The notes: generated from the letters alone by a model not told the origin. Numbered from the stretch's first letter, positions 35,727 to 45,488 are shown. The stretch: 64,000 nucleotides of DNA from Acidobacteriota bacterium (GCA_016716905.1 JADJUS010000014.1:1-64000); one strand, 5' to 3'. A program made the numbers and translations.

Positions 35727-38000
35727 AGTGGCAGAAGGTCGCGCGGGTGGTGGTCGCCCTCATTGGCGTGGGCTGCGCGGTGGCCGTGTACGTCGTGCTG
35801 CGCAAGAAACCCGTCGCGCCGCCGCCCGCGATCGCGACTCCAACGATGCTGGACGCGACGGTGACGGCGACCGCGGCCGAAGGCACCACGAAGGTGGTTG
35901 ATTCCGCAACCGGCCTCGTGAGTTATTCCATCGACTACAAGAGGATGCTCGGATCATGGCCGACGGCCGCAAGGTATTTGAGGAAGTCAGGTTCACATGA
36001 CCTTTGGGCACAACGGCGTCCCATACACGGTGAATGCGGGTGTGGCCGAGTTGGCGGGCAAGTCGGGACCGACGGGGGACCAACCCTCAACCGTCGTGTT
36101 TCGCCGCAAGGTTCGGATGACGGGCGAAAACGGGTTCGAAGTGTCTGGCGATGAGGCGACCTACCTCAATGAGGAAAAACGGACGAACTTTCCTGGCCCG
36201 GTGTCATTCAAACGTGACCGGATGACGGGCGAGGGGGTGGGCGGCGACCTGTACATGGACCGCTCGGTGTTCTGGATGTACGACCAGTCGCGCCTCACCA
36301 TTGCCCCGGAGGGCAGTGGGCCGTCGGTGGTGGTCACGGCAAAACGCATCGGTCTCGCGGAGGCGGATCGGTACATCCGCGCCGAAGAAGGCACACAGCT
36401 CACCCGTGACAACCAGCATTTCAGCGCGGATGCGATGGTGGTGCGATTTGGTGAGAACACGCAGAGCGTGAATCGCATCGAACTGGAGGGCAAGTCTGTG
36501 GTCAGGCAGACCGGCACGGGCGACCGGCCCGACATGCGTGGTGACCGGATTTTCATGGACTTCGCGCCCGAGACAAGTTTGCTGGCCCACGCACAAATCG
36601 GCGGCAGCGCCGTGCTGACGATGCGGGAGAACAACAGCACGACACGTGTGAGCGGCAGTGATATCGAGTTTTATGTCGGAGCGGACGGGGAAGTGCTGAC
36701 CCGGCTCTCGACGACAGCGCCCACAGAGGTGCTGCTGCCGCGCGACGGTGAGACGCCGGCCCGCACGATTCAATCCGCCGAGTTGCTGGCAGAGGGGCCT
36801 GATCCCAAAGGCCTGGACCGGGCCGTGTTTTCCGGCGGGGTGCAGTACCGCGAGACGTTGCCTGCGTCGCGAGGCCAGGCCGCCGCCATTCGCGTCGCGA
36901 GTTCGAACTCGCTGGTGCTTGGTCTCGAAGGTGCGCTGAACCAGGTCACCGTGGCGGACTTCCGGCAGAACTTCTGCTTCGTCGGTCCCATTGCACCAAC
37001 GCCCCCCGGCTCGGTCGTCCAGTGTTCGGCCGCGAAGATGCCTGCGTTCGCGGGAACGCGGGACACGTCGGTGGTGGCGGCGGGCGACCAGGGGTTGTAT
37101 AACGCCAAGGCTGAGACCCTGAAACTGCGACCCGGTGTCCAGAAGTCACAGTCGAAAGTGGTGAACCAGCAAACCGATGTCACGGCGGTTGAGATCAATT
37201 TGGATATCAGGCAGGACGCATTCACTGCGCACGGCGGAGTGAAGTCGACGATCATGCCGCGGCCGACCGCGGCGAAAGGTGCCAAAACAGCTGGACTGTT
37301 CGATAGGGGAAGACCGATTTCAGGAGTTGCGAGTGAGCTGGCCTACTCCGAAGTCACGGGCATCGCGGAGTACATCGGAGACGTGGTGCTGGTGCAGAGG
37401 GGTGAGGGGAACGCGGCGGCCAACGTCATCCGCGGGGACCAGGTTCGGCTCGACGAACGGAAACACGACATTGAAGCCAATGGCAACGCGCGGGCGGAAT
37501 TGCTGATCGAGCAGGCCCCCGGGGCGCGCGACGCGAAGGTGCCGGGCCGCACGGTACTCACGGGCGATCGGATGACGTTTGTTGACGCCACCAGGCAGGT
37601 GGTGTTCTCGGGCGACGCCACCATGGACACGATCGAGGCAGGCGTGGCGCAACGACTCACGGCGGAGCGCATCACACTCGACATGATGGCCGAGCGCCGC
37701 GCGCTCAAGAATCTGGAAGCCGTGGCCGCAGACAAAGGCGAAGTGCGCGCGACCCTGCCCGAGGGCCGAGTCACGATCGGCACGCGGTTGACATACGATG
37801 CTGAGACCGATCGGTATGTGGTCACCGGAGCGCAGGCGCTATTCGTGTCACGCTCCGCCACGAAGGGGCCCGGCATTTGCGAGGTTGGAACCGGGACGGA
37901 ATTGTCCTTCCTGCGCACGGAAGGATACTCGAACGTGAAAAACAAGGGAGGCTCGTTGGGCACGGCACGGGAGCGGAAATGCGCTGAGGTCATCAAATAG
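35723..38000 (+). CDS. LptC/LptA-type LPS-transport bridge protein (frameshifted)
   Basis: The N-terminus (MKWQKVARVVVALIGVGCAV) is a membrane anchor like LptC, then ATVTATAAEGTTKVVDSATG, and after frame changes near 35942 and 35995 ADGRKVFEEVRF joins GHNGVPYTVNAGVAELAGKS, an LptC-like stretch. The rest (to residue ~750) is a long series of OstA/LptA-like beta-strands (VRMTGENGFEVSGDEATYLN, GDRIFMDFAPETSLL, VIRGDQVRLDERKHDIEANG, VLTGDRMTFVDATRQVVFSG). The whole would hand lipopolysaccharide across the periplasm as one chain. lptB follows immediately. Two indels interrupt the frame; the upstream frameshift text is consistent with single-base errors. Confidence 0.78.
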
Positions 38001-38726
38001 ATGGCGACCCTGCGAAGTGAAGGCCTGACCAAGGCCTACGGCGGACGCACGGTCGTCAAGGGCGTGGACATCTCGGTCTCGTCCGGCGAAATCGTCGGCT
38101 TGTTGGGCCCCAACGGCGCAGGTAAGACCACCACATTCGGCATGGTGGTCGGCTTGACGGCGCCCGATAGTGGACGCGTGCTCCTTGATGATGCCGACGT
38201 GACCGGCGATGCGATGTATGTCCGGTCGCGCAAAGGCATCGGCTATCTTCCGCAGGAAGCCTCCATCTTCCGTGGCCTGACGGTGGAGCAGAACATTCTG
38301 GCGATCCTCGAAACGCTGCCGTTGTCGGCCGCTGAACGGCGCACGCGCCTCAAGACGCTGTTGGGAGAACTGGGTCTGACAGCCCTGGCGAGGTCCAAGG
38401 CGTATACGCTGTCTGGAGGCGAACGCCGCAGGACTGAGATCACCCGCGCGCTCGTGAATTCTCCGAAGTTCATCCTGCTCGACGAACCATTCGCGGGCAT
38501 TGACCCGATCGCGGTCAGCGATATCCAGCAGATCGTGGTGCACCTCAAGACCCGGGGCATCGGCGTGCTGGTGACCGACCACAATGTGAGGGAGACCCTG
38601 AAGATTACCGACCGCGCCTACATCGTTCACGATGGTGCGATCTTCCGCAGCGGAACGCCGCAGGCGCTGGCCGATGATGACGATGTGAAGCGGATTTACC
38701 TCGGGACCGATTTCCGCCTGGACTAA
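38001..38726 (+). CDS. lptB: LPS export ABC transporter ATPase LptB
   Basis: A 241-residue ATPase driving LptFG-mediated lipopolysaccharide extraction. Walker A GPNGAGKTTTFGMV, Q-loop GYLPQEASIFRGLTVEQN, signature TLSGGERRRTEI, Walker B FILLDEPFAGIDPIA and H-loop VTDHNVRETLKI. The order LptC/A-LptB-RpoN is the classical yrbK-yhbN-yhbG-rpoN arrangement. It begins directly after the lptCA stop codon (TAG ATG). Confidence 0.96.
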   Translation: MATLRSEGLTKAYGGRTVVKGVDISVSSGEIVGLLGPNGAGKTTTFGMVVGLTAPDSGRVLLDDADVTGDAMYVRSRKGIGYLPQEASIFRGLTVEQNILAILETLPLSAAERRTRLKTLLGELGLTALARSKAYTLSGGERRRTEITRALVNSPKFILLDEPFAGIDPIAVSDIQQIVVHLKTRGIGVLVTDHNVRETLKITDRAYIVHDGAIFRSGTPQALADDDDVKRIYLGTDFRLD

Positions 38727-38756
38727 GATGGGATCGACAGCAGTATTTCGTCCCTG

Positions 38757-40178
38757 ATGGCCCTTTCACAAAAACTCTCCGCGCGGCTCTCCCAGAAGCT
38801 GATTCTGACGCCATCGCTCCAGCAGGCGATCAAGCTGCTGCCGATGACGACGATCGAGCTCGCGGAGTTGCTGAACCAGGAGATGATCGAGAACCCGCTC
38901 CTCGAGGAATCGGCCGAAGATGTTCCCACGCCGGAAGTGGCCGCCGAAGCCGAGCCTGTTCCCGATAAGACCGATGAAAAAGGCGACACCTGGGATGATG
39001 CCGACTACGAGTATTTTTTCGGCGACTACCTGAACGACGGTTATCGGCCCAAGCAGGCGTATGAAGTACGCGAATTGCCGCCGATTGAAAATACGCTGGC
39101 CAATCGGGGCTCGCTGGCCGATCACCTGAAGTGGCAACTGAGCCTGCAGACCGCCGACCCATTGATTCGCGACATTGGCGAAGCCATCATCGGCAACATC
39201 GATGACGATGGCATGTTGGTGGCGTCGATCGGCGAAATCGCCGGCCTCGGCCCCTGGCCTGTGGCCATCGTCGAAAAGGCACTGGAGCACATCCAGTCGT
39301 TCGACCCGATCGGCGTCGGCGCACGGGACCTGCAGGAGTGCCTGTTGCTGCAGTTGCGCGGCGCGGGTCTGGCGGGCACGCCGGTAGAGACGCTCGTGCG
39401 GGATCATCTGCCGCTGCTGCAGAATCACCGCGTGCCTGAACTCGCCAAGGCGCTGGGGTTGCCGCCAGAGGAAATCAAGGCGTACCTCGAAGTGGTGCGC
39501 CATCTGGATCCGAAACCCGGCGCGCGCTACACGCCGGCAGACTCCCAGTACGTCATCCCGGATATCTACATCATCAAGACGGAAGACGGCTATCGCGCGG
39601 TGCTCAATGAAGAGGGCCTGCCGCAGTTGCGCATCAGTCCCGTGTATCGACGGTTGCTCGACAAGGGCGGCGAAGCATCCGACGAAACGCGGGCATACGT
39701 CAAAGACAAATTCCGATCCGCCCTGTGGCTGTTGAAGTCGGTGGATCAGCGCCAGAAAACGATTGTGAAGGTGGCGACCAGCATCATCACGTTCCAGGGC
39801 GAGTTTCTCGACAAGGGCATCGAGTATCTGCGGCCGCTGGTGTTGCGGGATGTAGCGAACGATATCGGGATGCACGAATCCACGGTCTCGCGTGTGGTGA
39901 ACAACAAGTACATGCACACGCCGCAGGGCGTGTACGAGATGAAGTACTTCTTCCACAGCGGCATCAGCAGTTCGTACGGCGAAAACGTGTCGTCGGTGAC
40001 CATCAAACAGCGGATCAAGAAGATCATCGAAGGGGAAGATCCGAAGCGGCCGATGAGCGACTCGAAGATCATGAATGTGCTGCAGCGCGAAGGCCTGGTG
40101 CTGGCACGCCGCACGATTGCGAAATACCGCGAGGAGTTGCGGATTCCCACCTCCAATCAGCGCAAGGTGTTCTTCTGA
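38757..40178 (+). CDS. rpoN: RNA polymerase sigma-54 factor
   Basis: A 473-residue sigma-54. The N-terminal activator-interacting region I is glutamine-rich (LSQKLILTPSLQQAIKLLPM), an acidic region II (VPDKTDEKGDTWDDADYEYF) follows, then core-binding, a helix-turn-helix and the RpoN box ARRTIAKYRE (about 450-459), which contacts the -24 promoter element. Sigma-54 is used only with enhancer-binding ATPases; none is in the window, though the NtrY-like kinase could belong to one. Its stop overlaps the hprK start (TGATG). The usual hpf gene between rpoN and the PTS genes is absent. Confidence 0.96.
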   Translation: MALSQKLSARLSQKLILTPSLQQAIKLLPMTTIELAELLNQEMIENPLLEESAEDVPTPEVAAEAEPVPDKTDEKGDTWDDADYEYFFGDYLNDGYRPKQAYEVRELPPIENTLANRGSLADHLKWQLSLQTADPLIRDIGEAIIGNIDDDGMLVASIGEIAGLGPWPVAIVEKALEHIQSFDPIGVGARDLQECLLLQLRGAGLAGTPVETLVRDHLPLLQNHRVPELAKALGLPPEEIKAYLEVVRHLDPKPGARYTPADSQYVIPDIYIIKTEDGYRAVLNEEGLPQLRISPVYRRLLDKGGEASDETRAYVKDKFRSALWLLKSVDQRQKTIVKVATSIITFQGEFLDKGIEYLRPLVLRDVANDIGMHESTVSRVVNNKYMHTPQGVYEMKYFFHSGISSSYGENVSSVTIKQRIKKIIEGEDPKRPMSDSKIMNVLQREGLVLARRTIAKYREELRIPTSNQRKVFF

Positions 40179-41149
40179 TGTCAGTGCCGGTGGCGTCCCT
40201 GATTGGGGCCCGCGGAGCCGACGCCGGTCTCGATTTTGATCTTCTGGCGGGCGCCGCTGGCCTCGAGCGGGCGATCACGCTGCCGTATGCACAGAAAACA
40301 GGCTTGGCCCTGGCTGGATTCGACGAATACCTCCGGCCGGGCCGGGTGCTGGTGTTTGGCGAGAGTGAGGTCCGCTATCTCGAGCGCATGGCGGCCGACG
40401 ACCGGCGCCAGGCGCTGACACGCCTCTTCACCCGGGATTTTCCGTGCGTGGTACTGACGCTGGGGCTGGAGCCGCCCGCCGAATTGCTGGCGGAAGCCGA
40501 GCGCGCCGGCGTTCCCGTCCTGCGCACCCGCGCGACCACGCCCACCGCAATCGCACGACTCACCACGCTGCTCGAAGACCGGATGGCGGCGCGCGAAGTA
40601 CTGCACGGCGTTCTCCTCGATATCCTGGGCCTGGGCGTGCTGATCACGGGCGAAAGCGGGATCGGCAAGAGTGAGTGTGCGCTGGATCTGGTCTGTCGCG
40701 GCCACAGGCTGGTGGCCGACGACACCGTGGAGGTCAAAGTCCGCGGCGAGTCGGTGCTGATTGGCAGCTGCCCGGAAATGACCCGCCACTACGTCGAGAT
40801 TCGCGGCCTGGGTCTGGTCAATGTGACGGACCTGTTTGGTGTGGCCGCGACGCGGTCCTCAAAACGGATCGAACTGGTGGTGCAGCTGGAACGCTGGGAA
40901 ATGGGGCGTGAATACGATCGCCTGGGTCTGACCGTGGAGACCAGCGACCTGCTGGGCGTGGCTGTGCCGCTCATCCGCATGCCGGTGGCGCCGGGCAGGA
41001 ACGTGGCCATGCTGGTGGAGGTCGCCGCCAGAAACACGCTGCTGCGCTCGCGAGGCCGCCATGCCGCGCGCTTGCTGGCTGGACGTCTGGAGGATCGACT
41101 GGCGCGCGCCGCGGAACGGCAGGACGACACAGGGCTGGAGGAGGACTGA
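40178..41149 (+). CDS. hprK: HPr kinase/phosphorylase
   Basis: A 323-residue bifunctional enzyme that phosphorylates and dephosphorylates Ser46 of HPr. The N-terminal domain is normal; H143 (LHGVLLDI), the P-loop GESGIGKS (158-165), the divalent-metal residue region LVADDTVEV and the conserved EIRGLGLVNVTDLFG are all present. A matching Ser46 occurs in the HPr encoded at 42484. It lies in the rpoN-rapZ-PTS operon, as in Proteobacteria that use HprK for regulation. Confidence 0.95.
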   Translation: MSVPVASLIGARGADAGLDFDLLAGAAGLERAITLPYAQKTGLALAGFDEYLRPGRVLVFGESEVRYLERMAADDRRQALTRLFTRDFPCVVLTLGLEPPAELLAEAERAGVPVLRTRATTPTAIARLTTLLEDRMAAREVLHGVLLDILGLGVLITGESGIGKSECALDLVCRGHRLVADDTVEVKVRGESVLIGSCPEMTRHYVEIRGLGLVNVTDLFGVAATRSSKRIELVVQLERWEMGREYDRLGLTVETSDLLGVAVPLIRMPVAPGRNVAMLVEVAARNTLLRSRGRHAARLLAGRLEDRLARAAERQDDTGLEED

Positions 41150-42036
41150 TGGGGAAGGCACGAAACCCGAGCCCGCACCTCGTGGTGGTGACAGGCCTGT
41201 CGGGGGCGGGGAAGTCCCAGGCCATTCACGCGCTCGAAGACCTGGGGTTCTTTTGCATCGACAACCTGCCCGTGGCGCTGATATCCACGTTTGTCGATCT
41301 GATTGTCAGGGATGACGACACTCGTCGCCGCGTCGCGGTGGTCGTGGATGTGCGCGAGGGCGCCAGACTGTCTCAGCTGCCAGGCGTGTATCGCACGCTG
41401 AAGCGGCGCACCGATGTCGACACGACGCTGGTGTTCCTCGACGCAAAGCCAGAGGCGCTCGTCAGGCGGTTCAGTGAAACCCGGCGTCCGCATCCCCTGG
41501 GTCGCGGGCGTTCCGCCGCCGAGGGCGTCGCCGAAGAGTCACGCAGGTTGGCGCCGATCAGGAAGCTGGCCGACTTCGTGCTGGATACGACCCGCCTGAC
41601 CGTGCACGACCTCCGCAGGCAGATGCTCGCCTTCGGTGGTGGCACACCGGCAACAACGCCGCTGACCGTGACGCTGCAGAGTTTTGCGTTCAAGCGCGGG
41701 GTGCCATCTGATGCCGACCTCATGTTCGACGTGCGCTTCCTGAAGAACCCGCATTTCGTCCCGACCCTGCGGCCCCTCACAGGCCTTGACCGAAAAGTCG
41801 CGCGTTACGTGCTCGGCCTGCCTGAAGCCGCAAAATTTCTCACGCTGACCACCGCGCTGTTGCGGTTTCTGCTGCCGCAGTACGTGGCGGAGGGGAAGGC
41901 CTACCTGACCGTGGCCATCGGCTGCACAGGTGGGCAGCACCGCAGCGTTGCCATCGCGGAGGCTCTTGGGCGCGCGCTTCGCCGGACACGGCACGTGCAG
42001 GTGAGGGTCCGGCACAGGGAGTTGGCCAATGTCTGA
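41149..42036 (+). CDS. rapZ: RNase adapter / nucleotide-binding protein RapZ (YvcJ)
   Basis: A 295-residue P-loop protein: TGLSGAGKS (15-23), GFFCIDNLP, a Walker B-like VDVREG segment, and a C-terminal domain with VAIGCTGGQHRSV. In E. coli RapZ binds small RNAs and directs RNase E to glmS regulators; in other bacteria it affects competence or cell wall. The P-loop and GQHRS motifs are family-defining, the target here is unknown. It overlaps hprK (TGATG) and the EIIA gene (8 bases). Confidence 0.93.
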   Translation: MGKARNPSPHLVVVTGLSGAGKSQAIHALEDLGFFCIDNLPVALISTFVDLIVRDDDTRRRVAVVVDVREGARLSQLPGVYRTLKRRTDVDTTLVFLDAKPEALVRRFSETRRPHPLGRGRSAAEGVAEESRRLAPIRKLADFVLDTTRLTVHDLRRQMLAFGGGTPATTPLTVTLQSFAFKRGVPSDADLMFDVRFLKNPHFVPTLRPLTGLDRKVARYVLGLPEAAKFLTLTTALLRFLLPQYVAEGKAYLTVAIGCTGGQHRSVAIAEALGRALRRTRHVQVRVRHRELANV

Positions 42037-42475
42037 CAACGAACCGGTGCTTCCCTCGGCTGGTCCCGTCGTGGGCGTCGTGATCGTGACGCACGGGTTG
42101 CTCGCCACTGAACTGCTCAACGCCGCAGAGACGATCGTGGGCGACCTGCCGGGGTTTACCGCAGTCTCCATCGGCTGGCACGACGATGTGCCCGTCGCGA
42201 CCAGTGCGATGTCACGCGCGATCGCGCGAGTGGATACCGGGGCGGGTGTCCTCCTGCTGACGGACATGTTCGGCGGCACGCCGTCCAATCTGGCGATGAC
42301 CTTCCTCGAAGCCGACCGCATCGAAGTGGTCACGGGCGTCAATCTGCCGATGCTCATCAAACTGGCGCGCGCGGCCGCCACCGGGAACGTCCTGGCCGCG
42401 GCTCGAGCGATCGCCGACGATGGCCGGCAGGCGATTCGTGTGGCGTCCGACTTGTTGCGCGGCACGGGCAGCTGA
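42029..42475 (+). CDS. PTS EIIA component, mannose family
   Basis: A 148-residue EIIA-Man domain. The phosphoacceptor His22 is in VVIVTHGLLATELL, followed by LTDMFGGTPSNLAM and VTGVNLPMLIKLA. No EIIB, EIIC or EIID is present anywhere in the window, so it more likely acts in a regulatory relay with HPr and EI than in sugar uptake. Start ATG 42029 overlaps the rapZ stop by 8 bases. Confidence 0.92.
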   Translation: MSDNEPVLPSAGPVVGVVIVTHGLLATELLNAAETIVGDLPGFTAVSIGWHDDVPVATSAMSRAIARVDTGAGVLLLTDMFGGTPSNLAMTFLEADRIEVVTGVNLPMLIKLARAAATGNVLAAARAIADDGRQAIRVASDLLRGTGS

Positions 42476-42483
42476 TTGGCCCT

Positions 42484-42750
42484 ATGGAGGCGCGTACGGT
42501 AACCATCGTCAACGCGTTGGGGCTTCATGCGCGGGCGGCTGCGAGATTTGTCCATCACGCAGGGCGATTCAAGAGCCAGATCAAGATCACGCGCGGGGCT
42601 CGTACCGTAGACGGCAAGAGCATTCTCGGGCTGTTGTTGCTTGCGGCGCCCAGAGGAGCCACGCTTGAGCTGTCTGCGTCGGGGCCGGATGCGGTCGATG
42701 CGCTGGACTCGCTGGCGGCGTTGGTGGCGCGGGGATTCGACGAACCATGA
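42484..42750 (+). CDS. ptsH: HPr phosphocarrier protein
   Basis: An 88-residue HPr. His15 (LGLHARAAARF) receives phosphate from EI; Ser46 lies in DGKSILGLLLLA, the HprK target. A family member of normal size. It lies between EIIA and EI and overlaps ptsI by 4 bases (ATGA). Confidence 0.95.
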   Translation: MEARTVTIVNALGLHARAAARFVHHAGRFKSQIKITRGARTVDGKSILGLLLLAAPRGATLELSASGPDAVDALDSLAALVARGFDEP

Positions 42751-44498
42751 CCCGCACGAATGTGCGCCTGAACGGACGGGGCGTCGCGGAAGGGACCGCC
42801 ATTGGCCGCGCCGTCGTGGCCGTCAGTGACGCTCGGCAGGTGCGCTACCGGCTCGCAGCCGGCCGGGTGGATCGCGAGCGGCAGCGATTGCGGGCGGCCC
42901 GGGCGATCACTCGAACCCAACTTGAGGACATCTCGACGCGCGTCTCGCGCACCGTGGGCCAGGCCCAGGCGGCCATCTTCGCCGCGCAGTTGCTGATGCT
43001 TGATGACCCGATGCTGGCCTCGAGAGTGGATGAACTGATCCGCACCGAGCGCATCAACGCCGACTGGGCGCTTGAGCGGGCGATGGAGGAACTGCACGAG
43101 GTGTTTGCCAGGGAAGGCGATGCCTGGCTGCGCGAACGCATAGGCGACCTCGCCGATGTGGGCGGGCGGTTGCAACGCAACCTGCGTCCGGGTCGCGATC
43201 CGCTGGTGTCACTCGTCCAGGAGCTCGATGGCCCCTTGATTGTGGTGGCAGACGAAGTGTCGCCGTCGATCGCCGCTCAGCTCGACTGGACGAAAGTGCG
43301 CGGGCTGGTGTGCGACGTCGGCAGCCCGACCAACCACACAGTCATTCTCGTGCGCTCCCTTGGCATCCCGACGGTGGTGGGGCTTGGCAGCGCGACGCAG
43401 GTCATCCTGCCTGGACAGACCATCGCGATTGATGGCGCCACGGGCGAAGTGGTGGTGGAGCCCGACCAGCAAGCGCTGGAACGCTGGACGTTGCGGGCAC
43501 AGCTGGCGACCGCCGCCCTGCGAAAACTCGATGAGTGGCGCGCCGTGCCGGCCGCCACCGCCGACGGTCTGCGGATTCGACTCGACGCCAATCTCGAGAT
43601 CGCGGAGGAAGTGGGCCGCGTGCTCGACGTTGGCGCCGAAGGCATTGGGCTCTACCGATCCGAGTTCCTGCTCGACCGCGCGCCGGTCGCCGGCGGGCTC
43701 CACGAAGACGCCCAGTTCGACACCTACCGCAGGCTCCTTGAAGCGCTGGCCCCACGGCCGGTCACGATCCGTACATTCGACGCTGGCGAAGAGCGATGGG
43801 AACGGGCGACGCACGGCCTGGCACACCGCGAGCGGTTCGGCCTTCGGGGCGTGCGCGCCGCGCTCCAGCACGACGATCGATTTCGCGTCCAGATTCGCGC
43901 CCTGCTGCGTGCCGCGCCGTTCGGGCAGTTGCGCATCCTGCTGCCGTTTGTGACCTCAGCGGCGGAGTTCCGGCAGGCGCGGGCCCTCATCGCGGAGATC
44001 GGCCGTGGCCTGCCAGGCGCAGACGCCGTGCCTGTGGGCGCCATGATTGAAGTGCCGGCGGCGGCCCTGACGGCCGATCGCCTCGCGCGCGACGCTGACT
44101 TTCTCAGCGTCGGCACCAACGACCTGATCCAGTACACTTTGGCCATAGACAGGACAGACGAACGTCTGTCGGGCCACTATGAGCCGCGTGAGCCGGCGGT
44201 GTTGCGGCTGCTGCGCATGGTGGCGGTGGCCGGCCGGCGGGCGGGCCGTGATTTTTCGGTCTGCGGCGAAATGGCGGCCGACCCGTTGCTGGTGGCACTT
44301 CTGGTCGGGCTGGGATACCGGGCGTTCAGCATGACGCCGGCAGCGCTTCCAGTCGTGAAGCGGGGCCTGCGGGCTGTGGACAGCCGCCTCGCGGAACGGT
44401 GCGCGCGCCAGGCGATCATTGCCGACGGGGCCGAGGATGTGCACAGACTATTGGCGCCCATCGCAGAAGTGATGCACAAGGCGATTGCGGGTGGGTAG
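42747..44498 (+). CDS. ptsI: PTS phosphoenolpyruvate-protein phosphotransferase (EI)
   Basis: A 583-residue enzyme I. The N-terminal HPr-binding part is typical and the phosphorylated H197 sits in DVGSPTNHTVILVRSLGIPT (usual GGRTSHTAI in enteric EI is altered but keeps H). The PEP-binding barrel has LYRSEFLLD, SVGTNDLIQYTLAIDRT and the catalytic Cys in FSVCGEMAADP. Moves phosphate from PEP to HPr. It ends the PTS cassette. Confidence 0.95.
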   Translation: MTRTNVRLNGRGVAEGTAIGRAVVAVSDARQVRYRLAAGRVDRERQRLRAARAITRTQLEDISTRVSRTVGQAQAAIFAAQLLMLDDPMLASRVDELIRTERINADWALERAMEELHEVFAREGDAWLRERIGDLADVGGRLQRNLRPGRDPLVSLVQELDGPLIVVADEVSPSIAAQLDWTKVRGLVCDVGSPTNHTVILVRSLGIPTVVGLGSATQVILPGQTIAIDGATGEVVVEPDQQALERWTLRAQLATAALRKLDEWRAVPAATADGLRIRLDANLEIAEEVGRVLDVGAEGIGLYRSEFLLDRAPVAGGLHEDAQFDTYRRLLEALAPRPVTIRTFDAGEERWERATHGLAHRERFGLRGVRAALQHDDRFRVQIRALLRAAPFGQLRILLPFVTSAAEFRQARALIAEIGRGLPGADAVPVGAMIEVPAAALTADRLARDADFLSVGTNDLIQYTLAIDRTDERLSGHYEPREPAVLRLLRMVAVAGRRAGRDFSVCGEMAADPLLVALLVGLGYRAFSMTPAALPVVKRGLRAVDSRLAERCARQAIIADGAEDVHRLLAPIAEVMHKAIAGG

Positions 44499-44519
44499 CC
44501 GCACAGGAGTGAGGGAACA

Positions 44520-44870
44520 ATGGTGAACGTGATACGGGTAGAGAAGCCTTGGGGCTACGAACTGCACTGGGCGAAGACGGATCGCTACGTGGGCAAGGTC
44601 ATCCACGTGAACAAGGGTCACGCGCTGAGCCTGCAGTACCACAACGTCAAGGACGAGACGATCTTCCTCTGGTCAGGCAAGATCAAGTTTGAGATCGAAG
44701 AGAACGGCAAGCTCGTCGAGCGCGAAATGCTGCCGGGAGAATCCGTGCACATCACGCCGCCGACCGTGCACCGCATGACGGCGATCGAAGACTCGGACAT
44801 CATGGAAGTCTCGACGCCAGAGCTCGACGACGTCGTCCGGCTACAGGACCTCTACGGACGGAAGACGTAG
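44520..44870 (+). CDS. Cupin, sugar-phosphate isomerase-like
   Basis: A 116-residue single cupin similar to the C-terminal domain of type II mannose-6-phosphate isomerase/GDP-mannose pyrophosphorylase: VEKPWGYELHWAKTDRYVGK, LSLQYHNVKDETIFLWSGKI with metal-type H and E residues, and GESVHITPPTVHRMTAIEDS. Acts presumably in the cytoplasm on a sugar phosphate or as a binding module. A fair ribosome site (aggagtgaggg) lies before ATG 44520. Followed by a strong inverted repeat. Confidence 0.85.
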   Translation: MVNVIRVEKPWGYELHWAKTDRYVGKVIHVNKGHALSLQYHNVKDETIFLWSGKIKFEIEENGKLVEREMLPGESVHITPPTVHRMTAIEDSDIMEVSTPELDDVVRLQDLYGRKT

Positions 44871-44871
44871 T

Positions 44872-44950
44872 CGCCGGGTCTAAAGACCCGGCCTCCATCC
44901 GGAAAGACCCGGCGTCCATCCGGAAGGAGGCCGGGTCTTCAGACCCGGCG
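44872..44950. repeat. 25-base inverted repeat with internal repeat, likely bidirectional terminator
   Basis: Left arm 44872-44896 (CGCCGGGTCTAAAGACCCGG and five more bases) pairs with right arm 44926-44950 with one mismatch. Each arm itself contains the palindrome CCGGGTC..GACCCGG. Between them CATCCGGAAAGACCCGGCGT and a second CATCCGGA unit are repeated. It lies exactly between the cupin and the convergent ssb gene. Confidence 0.75.
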
Positions 44951-44970
44951 ACATGCATGAACCGATTCAG

Positions 44971-45441
44971 CTAAAAGGGGATGTCGTCGTCGTTCGGGGC
45001 GTCGACCGGGCCCATGTCGTCGGGCATGTCCGAGCCTCCGGAACCGGCGCCCGCTGACGCGTAGCGGTCACGCTGGGGCCGCGCGGCGCGTTCGCCGCCA
45101 CCACCACCTCCGGCGCCGCCAAGCAGGACCACACGGTCGGCGCGAATTTCAGTCGTCTTGACCTGCTTGCCTTCCTTGTCGGTCCACTCGCGCGTCTGGA
45201 TCTTGCCCTCGACGTAGATCTGTTTGCCTTTGGTGAGATACGGCTGAATGGACTCGGCCGTTTTGCCCCAGATGACAATGCGATGCCACTGCGTATCTTC
45301 ACGCTTCTGACCATCGCGGTCTGTGAAGTGATCGGTGGTGGCGATACTCACCGTGGCGACGGCTGTGCCGCCGGTTGTAAAACGCATCTCTGCGTCGCGA
45401 CCGAGGTTCCCCACCAGAATTGCTTTATTGACACTGCCCAT
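44971..45441 (-). CDS. ssb: Single-stranded DNA-binding protein
   Basis: A 156-residue SSB. The OB fold starts SVNKAILVGNLGRDAEMRFT with DTQWHRIVIWGKTAESI and GKIQTREWTDKEGKQ, then a glycine-rich linker and the acidic C-terminal hook DDDIPF that recruits replication and repair partners. It sits downstream of the Tol-Pal genes on the same strand but 47 bases away; probably its own transcript. Confidence 0.96.
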   Translation of the reverse strand: MGSVNKAILVGNLGRDAEMRFTTGGTAVATVSIATTDHFTDRDGQKREDTQWHRIVIWGKTAESIQPYLTKGKQIYVEGKIQTREWTDKEGKQVKTTEIRADRVVLLGGAGGGGGGERAARPQRDRYASAGAGSGGSDMPDDMGPVDAPNDDDIPF

Positions 45442-45488
45442 GACCCGTCCTTTGCTCTCTCGCGCGTATACCCCGCGCGTGGGTGGTG

